In this document: one piece after another, positions 18,698-26,597 of the stretch
Layout of the letters: every line of letters starts with the position of its first letter
Position numbering within the stretch: position 1 is the first letter of the stretch
Source of the DNA: Chitinophagales bacterium
GTDB lineage: Bacteria; Bacteroidota; Bacteroidia; Chitinophagales; UBA2359
Length of the DNA stretch: 64,000 nucleotides
Direction: 5' to 3'
NCBI GenBank assembly: GCA_020636475.1
Contig: JACJXU010000002.1
Location: 18,501 to 82,500 of the forward strand
Program-made: the position numbers and the translations under genes
Notes under the pieces: model-generated
Database searches by the model: none
Seen by the model: the letters and a program-made list of their open reading frames with translations, nothing else
Told to the model about the DNA's origin: nothing

Positions 18698-18940
18698 ATG
18701 AGGCTGACATCATCTGAAAAAATTGCAAAAGAACTTTTTAAACAGAGAGTACACAGGGAAATACTTTCAAAAAAAATAGAAAACCTATCCTCTCAGATAG
18801 AAAATTTTTTGAATAGTGGATACGAGTTTTCTGATGAATTTGAAAAAATAGGTGCTTTTAATTTTGAATTTGATTATTACTTAGATTTTGAATACATAGG
18901 ATATCCAAATTACCTTTTTGAAGTCAATTGGAAAAAATGA
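18698..18940 (+). CDS. small charged protein of unknown function
   Basis: 80 residues, rich in Lys, Glu, Phe and Tyr. The N-terminal half is helical (EILSKKIENLSSQIENFL) and the C-terminal half aromatic (FNFEFDYYLDFEYIGYP). I do not recognise a family. It sits between the intact thioesterase 3' end and its duplicate. Its AT-rich codon use differs from the thioesterase, suggesting cargo of a foreign segment. Continuations after 18940 (KFDVTEEMILK, then EMKAALKNHLWRF in another frame) hint that it is only the front of a decayed longer unit. Confidence 0.4.
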   Translation: MRLTSSEKIAKELFKQRVHREILSKKIENLSSQIENFLNSGYEFSDEFEKIGAFNFEFDYYLDFEYIGYPNYLFEVNWKK

Positions 18941-19171
18941 TAAAATTCGATGTTACAGAAGAAATGATTTTGAAATGAAGGCTGCGTTGAAGAATCATTT
19001 ATGGCGATTTTAGAAATTTCTCCTGAAATAAAAAGAAGAACTCTACAATCAAACTATTAGAAAGCGATTGCGAATTTTTTGTGAAGCTTGGAAAAAAGCA
19101 AAAGAAAAGGTGAATTCAATAAGTTGGGTTTCATGATCCGATTGGGGCTGGAACAATGAATAGAAGATTGT
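18941..19171 (+). other. decayed AT-rich segment between duplicated thioesterase ends
   Basis: Short reading fragments in several frames, with stops throughout. No complete gene. It is best seen as degenerate cargo of the same insertion as the 80-residue gene. Confidence 0.4.
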
Positions 19172-19275
19172 CCCACGACCAACGACTCATTGATATGTTT
19201 TCGGCAGTAGTAGTGTCTTTAGAAACAAATATTTTTGAAGAAAGAGTACAGGAGTTGCGCAATTTAAGGCGTTAA
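19172..19275 (+). pseudogene. detached second copy of the thioesterase 3' end
   Basis: 104 bases align without gaps to 18566-18669, including the stop codon. The copies differ at eleven bases. By codon, seven changes are silent and three alter residues (Pro to Ser, Gln to Glu, His to Arg), so both copies evolved as coding sequence before one lost its 5' part. There is no start codon or upstream homologue. Confidence 0.75.
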
Positions 19276-19279
19276 GTCG

Positions 19280-19780
19280 TTAGAAACTATAACAATCTAT
19301 CAATACCAAAGGAGCCGGCACCCATTCACTTTCATTGTCCGAACGGTCTTTTAGCTTTACTAAAAAGTGCAAACTGTCTAAGAGTGGATAGTCGGCATTT
19401 GGCGTACATGGTATGCCGCTAATAGGAATACAACATTGTGTGGGAATGCGCGCAAGTATTTGCCCTTTTATACTGCTGGTTACGCCTCTATCTTCTATTT
19501 GAGGTATCAAGAGCGAATCAATATAATCGGTGCGAGCATCGTATAAAAATAAACCCGGCTGAGAATCTAATTCTATCACGCCTAAATCCGCACCACTATC
19601 TTCAAACTCTATCAAAAAATACAAAGTATCCGTCACATTTCTTATAATGGTTTTGCTGGGTTGTATGGACACTATTCGCGGCACAGGACTATATTCTTCC
19701 GGTTTAATACAACCTGCAACACTAAAAAACGCAACCAATATTACTAACAGAAAAGTATATTTTTTAAGAAAATGAAACAT
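19280..19780 (-). CDS. lipoprotein of unknown function
   Basis: About 166 residues from the ATG at 19780 (MFHFLKKYTFLLVIL); a start 15 codons upstream would place extra residues before the signal. The lipobox is FFSVAGC, with Cys at about residue 24, indicating a lipid-anchored envelope protein. The rest looks like beta-strand sequence similar to Bacteroidota surface lipoproteins, with an acidic DRSDNESEWV near the end. I recognise no enzyme motif. Confidence 0.7.
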   Translation of the reverse strand: MFHFLKKYTFLLVILVAFFSVAGCIKPEEYSPVPRIVSIQPSKTIIRNVTDTLYFLIEFEDSGADLGVIELDSQPGLFLYDARTDYIDSLLIPQIEDRGVTSSIKGQILARIPTQCCIPISGIPCTPNADYPLLDSLHFLVKLKDRSDNESEWVPAPLVLIDCYSF

Positions 19781-19871
19781 ATTATTGGGTATAATTACAT
19801 TAAAAACGCAAGGCAAAATTCGCACTGGTAGTTCACAAAATTAACTTATTTTTGGAAATAAAATTGTATTT

Positions 19872-20873
19872 GTGAATTTTATCAATCAGTTTGACATACA
19901 AGAATATTTTTCGCTTGCCCAAAGCGATTTTCATAGTTTAGCATTAAATGTTTTTCGTTTCCAAGCGAGCCACAATCCCGTTTATCGTCAGTTTTTGCAG
20001 CAAATAAATTGTACTCCTGCAGCAATCGAAAACATACACGATATTCCGTTTCTGCCTATCAGTTTATTCAAAACCCAAAAAATACTTACCTACTATCAGC
20101 AAGCCGAAACTATTTTTACGAGTAGCGGCACCGCACAGCAAAACGCTTTTTCGCAGCACCACGTAGCGCGTATGGAAATGTATGAACAAAGTTTTCGGCA
20201 GACTTTTTCTTTGTTTTATGATACGCCGGAAAATTATCATATTCTTGCACTACTACCGGCTTATTTGGAGCGCGAAGGCTCATCATTGGTCTATATGGCA
20301 GATGCACTTATTCGGCAAAGCAAAGGTGCATACAGTGGTTTTTATTTGTATGATTACGAAAGTTTAGCCGAAAAAATAATAAAAGCTGAAGTTTCGGGAC
20401 AAAAAACACTCTTGATAGGCGTGAGCTTTGCCTTGTTGGATTTTGTAGAAAAATATCCACATTTCCCTTTAAAAAATACGATTATAATGGAAACAGGCGG
20501 TATGAAAGGTAAACGTCCCGAACTCACCCGACCGGAATTGCACGGAATTTTGTCGGCAGCTTTTGCGGTAGAAAAAATCCATTCGGAATACGGAATGACC
20601 GAACTGCTGTCGCAGGCGTATTCGCAAGGAGAGGGTATTTTTGCTTGTCCGCCTTGGATGCGTGTACTGTGTGGCGATGCCTACGACCCTCGCGCTTGGG
20701 TAGCTTCGGGGCAAAATGGCGTTTTGCGCATCATCGATTTAGCCAATTTGTATAGTTGTTCGTTTATTGCTACCCAAGATGTGGGCAAAGTTTTTCCCGA
20801 TGGTACTTTTGAAATACTCGGTCGTACTGACAACAGCGATTTGCGCGGCTGTAATTTATTGGTAGAAGCCTGA
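19872..20873 (+). CDS. LuxE-like acyl-protein synthetase / acyltransferase
   Basis: 333 residues from a GTG start at 19872. The adenylating-enzyme P-loop-like segment TSSGTAQQNAFSQHHVARM (about residues 78-96), the IPFLPISLFKTQKIL segment and SEYGMTELLSQAYSQG match the LuxE/acyl-protein synthetase family, related to ANL ligases. LuxE activates fatty acids as acyl-AMP and passes them to a protein cysteine in the lux reductase complex. No luxC, luxD or luciferase genes are nearby, so a stand-alone carboxylate-activating role is inferred. The gene diverges from the lipoprotein. Confidence 0.8.
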   Translation: MNFINQFDIQEYFSLAQSDFHSLALNVFRFQASHNPVYRQFLQQINCTPAAIENIHDIPFLPISLFKTQKILTYYQQAETIFTSSGTAQQNAFSQHHVARMEMYEQSFRQTFSLFYDTPENYHILALLPAYLEREGSSLVYMADALIRQSKGAYSGFYLYDYESLAEKIIKAEVSGQKTLLIGVSFALLDFVEKYPHFPLKNTIIMETGGMKGKRPELTRPELHGILSAAFAVEKIHSEYGMTELLSQAYSQGEGIFACPPWMRVLCGDAYDPRAWVASGQNGVLRIIDLANLYSCSFIATQDVGKVFPDGTFEILGRTDNSDLRGCNLLVEA

Positions 20874-20894
20874 AAACATAATCAGTAAAATGCT

Positions 20895-22145
20895 TTATTT
20901 TTCTTTGGTAAACAATTTTCCCGAGAAAAACACCTTATCAATATGATTTTCGCCATAAGCGTAGGGCATATATGCCAAAGAAGGAATTTTTTTGGTAAGG
21001 ATAAAATTGGCTACTTTTCCTATAGAAATACTGCCATAATTTTCCGCAATTTCCATTGCGGCGGCACCATTAAGCGTTGCGGCAGCCAAGGCTTCTTGCG
21101 GCAGAAGTTTTTGTTGTGTACAAGCTAATGCTACGGTAAAAGCCATATTTCCGCTTGGCGTAGAGCCCGGATTGTAGTCCGTAGCAATACAAACGGGCAA
21201 GCCATTTTCTATCATTTTGCGCGCCGGACTGTAGGCTATGTTCAGAAAAAACGAAGTACCCGGCAAAACCGTAGGCATTGTTTCAGAAGCAAGCAGGCAA
21301 TCTATTTCGGTTTGGGTAATACATTCCAAATGATCAACCGAAACCGCATTCATTTTCACACCAGTTTGTACACCGCCGCTTACTGCCAGTTCGTTGGCGT
21401 GAATTTTGGGTTTTAAACCATATTTCCACGCTGCTTCCAAAATAGTTTCCGTTTCGTCGGGTGTAAAAAAACCTTTATCGCAAAAAACATCGCAGTAGTC
21501 GGCTAAACTTTCGCTGGCGATTTGAGGGAGCATTTCATTGATAATCAGATTTATATACTCGTTGCGGCGTGTTTTGTATTCCATCGGAACGGCGTGTGCG
21601 CCCAAAAAAGTAGCTTTTATGGGAATGGGTGCTTTTTCCTTCAGGCGTTGAATAACCCGCAACATTTTCAATTCGGCAGCTACACTCAATCCGTAGCCAC
21701 TTTTTATTTCTATGGCACCTGTGCCCATTGCCATTACGTTTTGCAAGCGTTGCCAAGCCGAAGCAAATAAGTCGTTTTCGGAAGTAGTTTGCAATTTGCG
21801 GGCAGAGTTGAGGATTCCGCCACCTTTTTCGGCAATTTCCTCGTACGTCATTCCTTGCAGTCGGTACAAAAATTCTTCCTCTCGCGAAGCCGCAAACACA
21901 ATATGTGTGTGCGAATCGCACCAAGCGGGCAACACTAATTGTCCACTTGCATCAATTACTTCTGTATCTTCGGGAAAGTTTGTTAGTGTATCCATTGTGC
22001 CAAAATCGGCAAAATGTCCATCTTTTATATACAAAAAGGCATTTTCTATAAAAGGAACTTCGCTCATTTCTTTTCCTTTGTACAATAAGCGATTTTCGGT
22101 TTCGGTAAGCCACAACTGGCGGATATTTTTAAGGAGTAAATGCAT
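20895..22145 (-). CDS. hutI: imidazolonepropionase
   Basis: 416 residues, the usual length. The amidohydrolase fold shows the metal-binding CDSHTHIVFAASREEEF (about residues 75-91), then GGGILNSARKLQ, EIKSGYGLSVAAELKMLR, FLGAHAVPMEYK, KIHANELA and TDYNPGSTPSGNM with the metal-binding Asp. It hydrolyses 4-imidazolone-5-propanoate to N-formimino-L-glutamate in histidine degradation. No other hut gene is in the window. Confidence 0.96.
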   Translation of the reverse strand: MHLLLKNIRQLWLTETENRLLYKGKEMSEVPFIENAFLYIKDGHFADFGTMDTLTNFPEDTEVIDASGQLVLPAWCDSHTHIVFAASREEEFLYRLQGMTYEEIAEKGGGILNSARKLQTTSENDLFASAWQRLQNVMAMGTGAIEIKSGYGLSVAAELKMLRVIQRLKEKAPIPIKATFLGAHAVPMEYKTRRNEYINLIINEMLPQIASESLADYCDVFCDKGFFTPDETETILEAAWKYGLKPKIHANELAVSGGVQTGVKMNAVSVDHLECITQTEIDCLLASETMPTVLPGTSFFLNIAYSPARKMIENGLPVCIATDYNPGSTPSGNMAFTVALACTQQKLLPQEALAAATLNGAAAMEIAENYGSISIGKVANFILTKKIPSLAYMPYAYGENHIDKVFFSGKLFTKEK

Positions 22146-22160
22146 GGATTTATAATTTTT

Positions 22161-23306
22161 TTAATAATTTTCATAAAATTCAAATATGCCTTCAATAACA
22201 CGGTCTTGTTCATCATCACTTAGGTCATAGAAAAGCGGCAAGCGCAAAAGCTGGTCGGCAAACATAAGCGTATGAGGCAAGGCTTCGCCGGAATGATTTT
22301 TTTGGTAAAATGGCGAAAGATGCAAGGCTTGATAATGGAATACGGCATCAATATTTTGCTTTTTCAAAAAAGAAATTAATGCACTTCGCTCGGAAAGATT
22401 ATTGCAAACCATGAAAAAAAGATGTCCGTTGTTAGTTGCATAAGCGGGAATTTGCGGAAGTTTTACGCCGAACTTTTGCAACTCAGCCAATTTGTCGGCG
22501 TAGCGTTGCCACAAGTATTTGCGCTTTGTTTGAATATCGGCTAAATGATTGAGTTGGGCATACAAAAAAGCAGCAATAATTTCCGAAGGCAAATAAGAAG
22601 AACCAATGTCCACCCAAGTATATTTGTCAATTTCGCCCCGGAAAAAAGCAGCTCGGTTCGTTCCTTTCTCGCGGATAATTTCAGCGCGGGCAATGTATTT
22701 TTCGTTGTTTATTACCAAAAGTCCGCCTTCACCAGAAATAACATTTTTAGTTTCGTGAAAAGAAAAAGTACTCATACAGCCAAAACTTCCCAAGGCTTTG
22801 CCCTTATAATAACTGTCAATAGCGTGGGCAGCATCTTCGATAAGTGCAATCTTATATTTTTGGGTTAAGTGCAAAATTTTGTCCATATCGCAGGCTACAC
22901 CCGCGTAATGTACAATGACAATTGCTTTGGTTTTTTCCGAAATATGTGCCTCAATTTTGTCAGCATCGATGTTCGGGAAATCGGCTTGTGTATCTACAAA
23001 AATCACTTTCGCGCCGCGCATTACGAAGGCATTGGCAGTAGAAACAAAGGTAAATGCAGGCATTATTACTTCATCGCCGGGCTGAATATCCAACAAAAAG
23101 GCACTCATTTCTAAGGCAGCAGTACAAGAGTGTACCAGCAAGCATTTTTTAAAAGGAAAATGCGTTTCAAAAAACGCGTGTACTTTTTTGGTAAAAAAAC
23201 CGTCTCCGGCAAGATGTCCTTTGGCTACGGCTTGGGTGATATACAAGGTTTCGTTGCCGGTAAGAAAAGGTTTGTTGAAGGGTATTTTGGGTAAAGTATT
23301 TTGCAT
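22161..23306 (-). CDS. rffA: dTDP-4-amino-4,6-dideoxygalactose transaminase-like PLP enzyme (DegT/DnrJ/EryC1)
   Basis: 381 residues from the ATG at 23306; a more upstream start would add nine residues without support. The sequence IPFNKPFLTGNETLYI, the HSCTAALEMSA cofactor-binding loop, VHYAGVACDMD, LIEDAAHAIDSYYKGKALGS and the PLP-lysine segment STFSFHETKNVISGEGG match the RffA/WecE branch of sugar aminotransferases. It would transfer an amino group from glutamate to a dTDP-4-keto-6-deoxyhexose for a cell-surface glycan. The preceding gene ends 27 bases before its start. Confidence 0.9.
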   Translation of the reverse strand: MQNTLPKIPFNKPFLTGNETLYITQAVAKGHLAGDGFFTKKVHAFFETHFPFKKCLLVHSCTAALEMSAFLLDIQPGDEVIMPAFTFVSTANAFVMRGAKVIFVDTQADFPNIDADKIEAHISEKTKAIVIVHYAGVACDMDKILHLTQKYKIALIEDAAHAIDSYYKGKALGSFGCMSTFSFHETKNVISGEGGLLVINNEKYIARAEIIREKGTNRAAFFRGEIDKYTWVDIGSSYLPSEIIAAFLYAQLNHLADIQTKRKYLWQRYADKLAELQKFGVKLPQIPAYATNNGHLFFMVCNNLSERSALISFLKKQNIDAVFHYQALHLSPFYQKNHSGEALPHTLMFADQLLRLPLFYDLSDDEQDRVIEGIFEFYENY

Positions 23307-23333
23307 TTTGTGAAAAAATAAAATTTGAGGCAA

Positions 23334-24239
23334 CTAATCTGTTTCTAAAATTGCCAAGCCAAAACCGGTTTTTCCATACGCATTGCCGCAATACAACATA
23401 TAACGCGCGCCTTTCATATCGAATACAAAAGGGTAGCACAACATTTCGCTGTCCCAAGCAGTGGCTTCGGCAGCAACGCTAATGCCTACGCTTTCATCTT
23501 TGCGTTGCCAGTATATGCCATCATTCGATTCGGCGTAACCGATTAAGTATTTTTCGCCTCGAAAGGAGTACCACATTTTATACAAATTGTTTTCGTACAA
23601 AACTACAGGTTTGGAAAAAGCATAATCGGTGGCGGTAGTGGGCAAGCAAATGTGATTGCTACGCAAAAAATGTATGCCGTCAATTGCCCAAGCATATTTT
23701 AGCGGATGCAACATATCGCTGTTTTGCTTTCCCCAGCGTGTATGCGAGCCGTACCACATTAGTTGTTTTTCGGCTTGCACCAACACAAAAGGGTAGGAGA
23801 GCGAGTATGGGTCGTCGAAATTTCGGTCCATCATTGGTCCTTCGCTGATGCGTTCAAAGCCTTGGGTGTTTTCGCTCCATTGCAGCACACCAATCGCATT
23901 TTGGAAAGGTACATCTGTCGATAAATTCCAGCCGAGATAGTAGAGGTACTGAGTTCCGCGCACGTTTGCCAGACAAGCCATAGAGCAGCCTCTGTCGTCG
24001 AAAGTGCCGATTTTGCCCGGCGCGAGGATATGTTTTGGGGAAGAAACGGCATTGAAATTTTGCGAAAAATCGAAATCTATGGAAGCAATATGCGCACGAT
24101 TTTCCGCATCGCGGGGGCTAAAATAGATGCGAACTATTTTGTCGGACAACACTTGCGCCACCGGATTGGCAGCGTGCGATTGTAAGAAAAATACACTGCC
24201 GTCTGCGTTGTATAGTTGTTTTATTTTTTTCCATTTCAT
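23334..24239 (-). CDS. five-bladed beta-propeller protein, glycosyl hydrolase 43-like / sugar-modification
   Basis: 301 residues, no signal peptide. Repeated blade motifs are evident, including VRIYFSPRDAENRAHI, FDDRGCSMACLANV, MWYGSHTRWG, KPVVLYENNLYKMWYS and MLYCGNAYGKTGFG. This resembles the N-terminal propeller found with glycan-modifying transferases and with GH43/62 families. It precedes the aminotransferase in the same orientation and probably works on the same surface glycan (inferred). A catalytic triad cannot be assigned with confidence. Confidence 0.7.
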   Translation of the reverse strand: MKWKKIKQLYNADGSVFFLQSHAANPVAQVLSDKIVRIYFSPRDAENRAHIASIDFDFSQNFNAVSSPKHILAPGKIGTFDDRGCSMACLANVRGTQYLYYLGWNLSTDVPFQNAIGVLQWSENTQGFERISEGPMMDRNFDDPYSLSYPFVLVQAEKQLMWYGSHTRWGKQNSDMLHPLKYAWAIDGIHFLRSNHICLPTTATDYAFSKPVVLYENNLYKMWYSFRGEKYLIGYAESNDGIYWQRKDESVGISVAAEATAWDSEMLCYPFVFDMKGARYMLYCGNAYGKTGFGLAILETD

Positions 24240-24262
24240 ACAAAAAATCCTTGCAGGAAAAT

Positions 24263-26344
24263 TTAGGGTATTATCACAAAGGCTTTGTTTAAAGTTTGGG
24301 CGTGGGTGGTTATTTGTACATTGTACCAGCCGCTTGGTAGCGTTTCTGTATTAATATTTAAAGGTGTTTGGATATTTGCCGCTTCTTTTTCCCACACAAT
24401 TTTTCCTTGTAAATCGATAATTTGTACTTTGGCGATAACCGCTTGCAAATTGCGGGCATCAAGTTGAATGAAATTGTGTGCGGGATTAGGTAAAAGTTGA
24501 ATATCGGAAGTATTCTCAATGTTTACAATAGCCGTAATATCTTCGCAAATACGGTCTTCGTTTATGGTTTCTTGTCCCAAAGGAATTTGAATTTTGAACT
24601 GGTGGCGCACTTCATTGCCAAAATCCGGCTCAAAAGTTTTGAGTATCTGGTCGTTTTTGTCCAACAAACGCAAATAGCCATTGTTGGTTTCATCGCTGTT
24701 AGCCCACCACGAAATGCCATCACCGCCGCCCAATTCGGCATCATAATCTGTAAAAAGCAAGGTATAACAACCTTCCGATAAGCTGTTTAAGTCTATTTCG
24801 TAAACCGTATTTGCCGTAAAATTATTTCCTTCAAAAAGTACCTCGCCCAAATCGTTGGTGATGGTGTAGGCATTTTCCAAAGGTTTGTTGTTGGTACGGA
24901 ATTGAAATTTCAAACCCTTGGCATAGGTAGGCGGCGGCGTAAAAGCAACTGTTTTGTGGTTGTCGAAATCGTTTTGGTCGGTGGTATAATTCGGTTCTAA
25001 GAGTGAAGCGGTAAATTGCGGATTTTCGGGGTCGAAATTTACCCAGTTGAAAAGTGGCAACACTACATTTTCCGTAGCACCAATGGGCAAATTGCCAAAC
25101 CACTCGTAGTAGCAGGGAAACGAAAAATTTCCTAAACCTACAATGCCATATTTGATAATACAAGTAGTAAGTGGTTCGCTGCCTTTGTTTTTTATTTGTA
25201 CCACCGGATTGCCGCAAATAGGATTTTGGCGTAAATATTCGTCATCTTTGCTCGGCGCAATAATTTTTTCTAAAGCGGCATCTACGCTGCGCGTGGGCGG
25301 TTCGTAAATAACCAACAAACCCGAAAAAGCATACGAAGGTGCTTGTGTTCCCGACCAGTTAATTGACTGAAAATCAACGTCTAAGTTAAAGTTTTCTCCA
25401 TTACTTATAAAAGGTGTTAGCTCAAATTCATCTACATAAACTTTATCGCCCGGACACCAGTTTCCGCGATTGTAAATCCATGTGCCGCCTTGTGGATATA
25501 CATTGTTTAGTCCGCAGTCATCGCGCCACATTTTTTGCGAAAATTTGGTATCACCATTCACTTTTACATAGTAAAAACGCTCGCAAAACTCGCCGCAGTA
25601 AGTAGTATTGTCGTAGCCGTGACCGGAAGTAATGACGCGCAACTTGGCTTGGTGTGTATTGTTGGGCAGCTGTATGTTTTGGGCAGCTAATGGACCAGCT
25701 TCTACTTCGGCAGGTGTGGTGTAGGTGAAATTGCTGTACAACTTTTCGATGCGCTGCACTTTTCGCACAGGCGTACCTTCAATAAATTGGAAGGAAATAG
25801 TAGTGCTAAAACCGCTCGACCAACCGGAATAAAAAGAGCGAAGGGTTTGTTCATTGCGCAAGTAAGGAGCGAAATCGGTGACATCGAATACGAAAGTATG
25901 CTCCCACGCGCTATCAAAACCGGCTGTGCCGTAATTAGCATTGTTGATGTCCATGTAAGTGCCGTAAGGTGTAATGAGTCGCCCCAACTCGTAGGCGATG
26001 GTTTGGGGAAAATAATTCCAAGTGGTGTCGGTTTGTAAAGGATTGGTGGAGATAGTATCAATTTGTGCTACTGAAGAATCGGTAAGACCCGTTTTCCATA
26101 GCAGTTGTACTTGGTTGGTGTAGTCCCAATCGCTGCAACCGCCGGAGGCGCAACCCAAGGTGTAATACATCAGAATTTGCTGAAATTCGGTGTTTTCATC
26201 AGGAAAAACTACGTCTTGGTCGTACGCGCCGTACCAAGTCATGTCCACATGCTCGTGTGCTTGAATGTGAAGCGTATCGCCTGTTTCGGCAAAAGCGGCA
26301 GTAAGCGGCAGACAACAAAGCAAAAAGCGTAACAAATTTTTCAT
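24263..26344 (-). CDS. T9SS-sorted PNGase F-like protein
   Basis: About 693 residues from the ATG at 26344 (MKNLLRFLLCCLPLTAAFAE signal). It contains a peptide-N-glycosidase F-type first jelly roll with LMYYTLGCASGGCSDWDYTN and a second with WRDDCGLNNVYPQGGTW and NRGNWCPGDKVYVDEF. These are the characteristic PNGase F modules of Bacteroidota secreted proteins. Later domains are beta-rich. The end (IQLLPNPAHNFIQLD to LNKAFVIIP) is a T9SS sorting domain. It may remove N-glycans from glycoproteins outside the cell or have a related ascorbate-monooxygenase-like role. It lies upstream of, and in the same direction as, the propeller gene. Confidence 0.85.
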   Translation of the reverse strand: MKNLLRFLLCCLPLTAAFAETGDTLHIQAHEHVDMTWYGAYDQDVVFPDENTEFQQILMYYTLGCASGGCSDWDYTNQVQLLWKTGLTDSSVAQIDTISTNPLQTDTTWNYFPQTIAYELGRLITPYGTYMDINNANYGTAGFDSAWEHTFVFDVTDFAPYLRNEQTLRSFYSGWSSGFSTTISFQFIEGTPVRKVQRIEKLYSNFTYTTPAEVEAGPLAAQNIQLPNNTHQAKLRVITSGHGYDNTTYCGEFCERFYYVKVNGDTKFSQKMWRDDCGLNNVYPQGGTWIYNRGNWCPGDKVYVDEFELTPFISNGENFNLDVDFQSINWSGTQAPSYAFSGLLVIYEPPTRSVDAALEKIIAPSKDDEYLRQNPICGNPVVQIKNKGSEPLTTCIIKYGIVGLGNFSFPCYYEWFGNLPIGATENVVLPLFNWVNFDPENPQFTASLLEPNYTTDQNDFDNHKTVAFTPPPTYAKGLKFQFRTNNKPLENAYTITNDLGEVLFEGNNFTANTVYEIDLNSLSEGCYTLLFTDYDAELGGGDGISWWANSDETNNGYLRLLDKNDQILKTFEPDFGNEVRHQFKIQIPLGQETINEDRICEDITAIVNIENTSDIQLLPNPAHNFIQLDARNLQAVIAKVQIIDLQGKIVWEKEAANIQTPLNINTETLPSGWYNVQITTHAQTLNKAFVIIP

Positions 26345-26597
26345 CGGAAAATTTTTAAAAACATTAGGCACAAAGAAAGCCTAAAAGTAGTAAGATTTCA
26401 TGGGCTAAAAAAGAAAATTCGCAAGGAGAAGATGTGGAGAAAAAGATAGTAACGGATTTAACAAAGGCATTTATGCAAAGAAACGGGTCAAATATTAGCA
26501 AAACATTTGCACCATTGCCCAAAATGTTATATGTTTACATACTATGTTCTTTGTTGAACAGAACAGGATTTATTTATCACAAAAAAAAACATACAAC

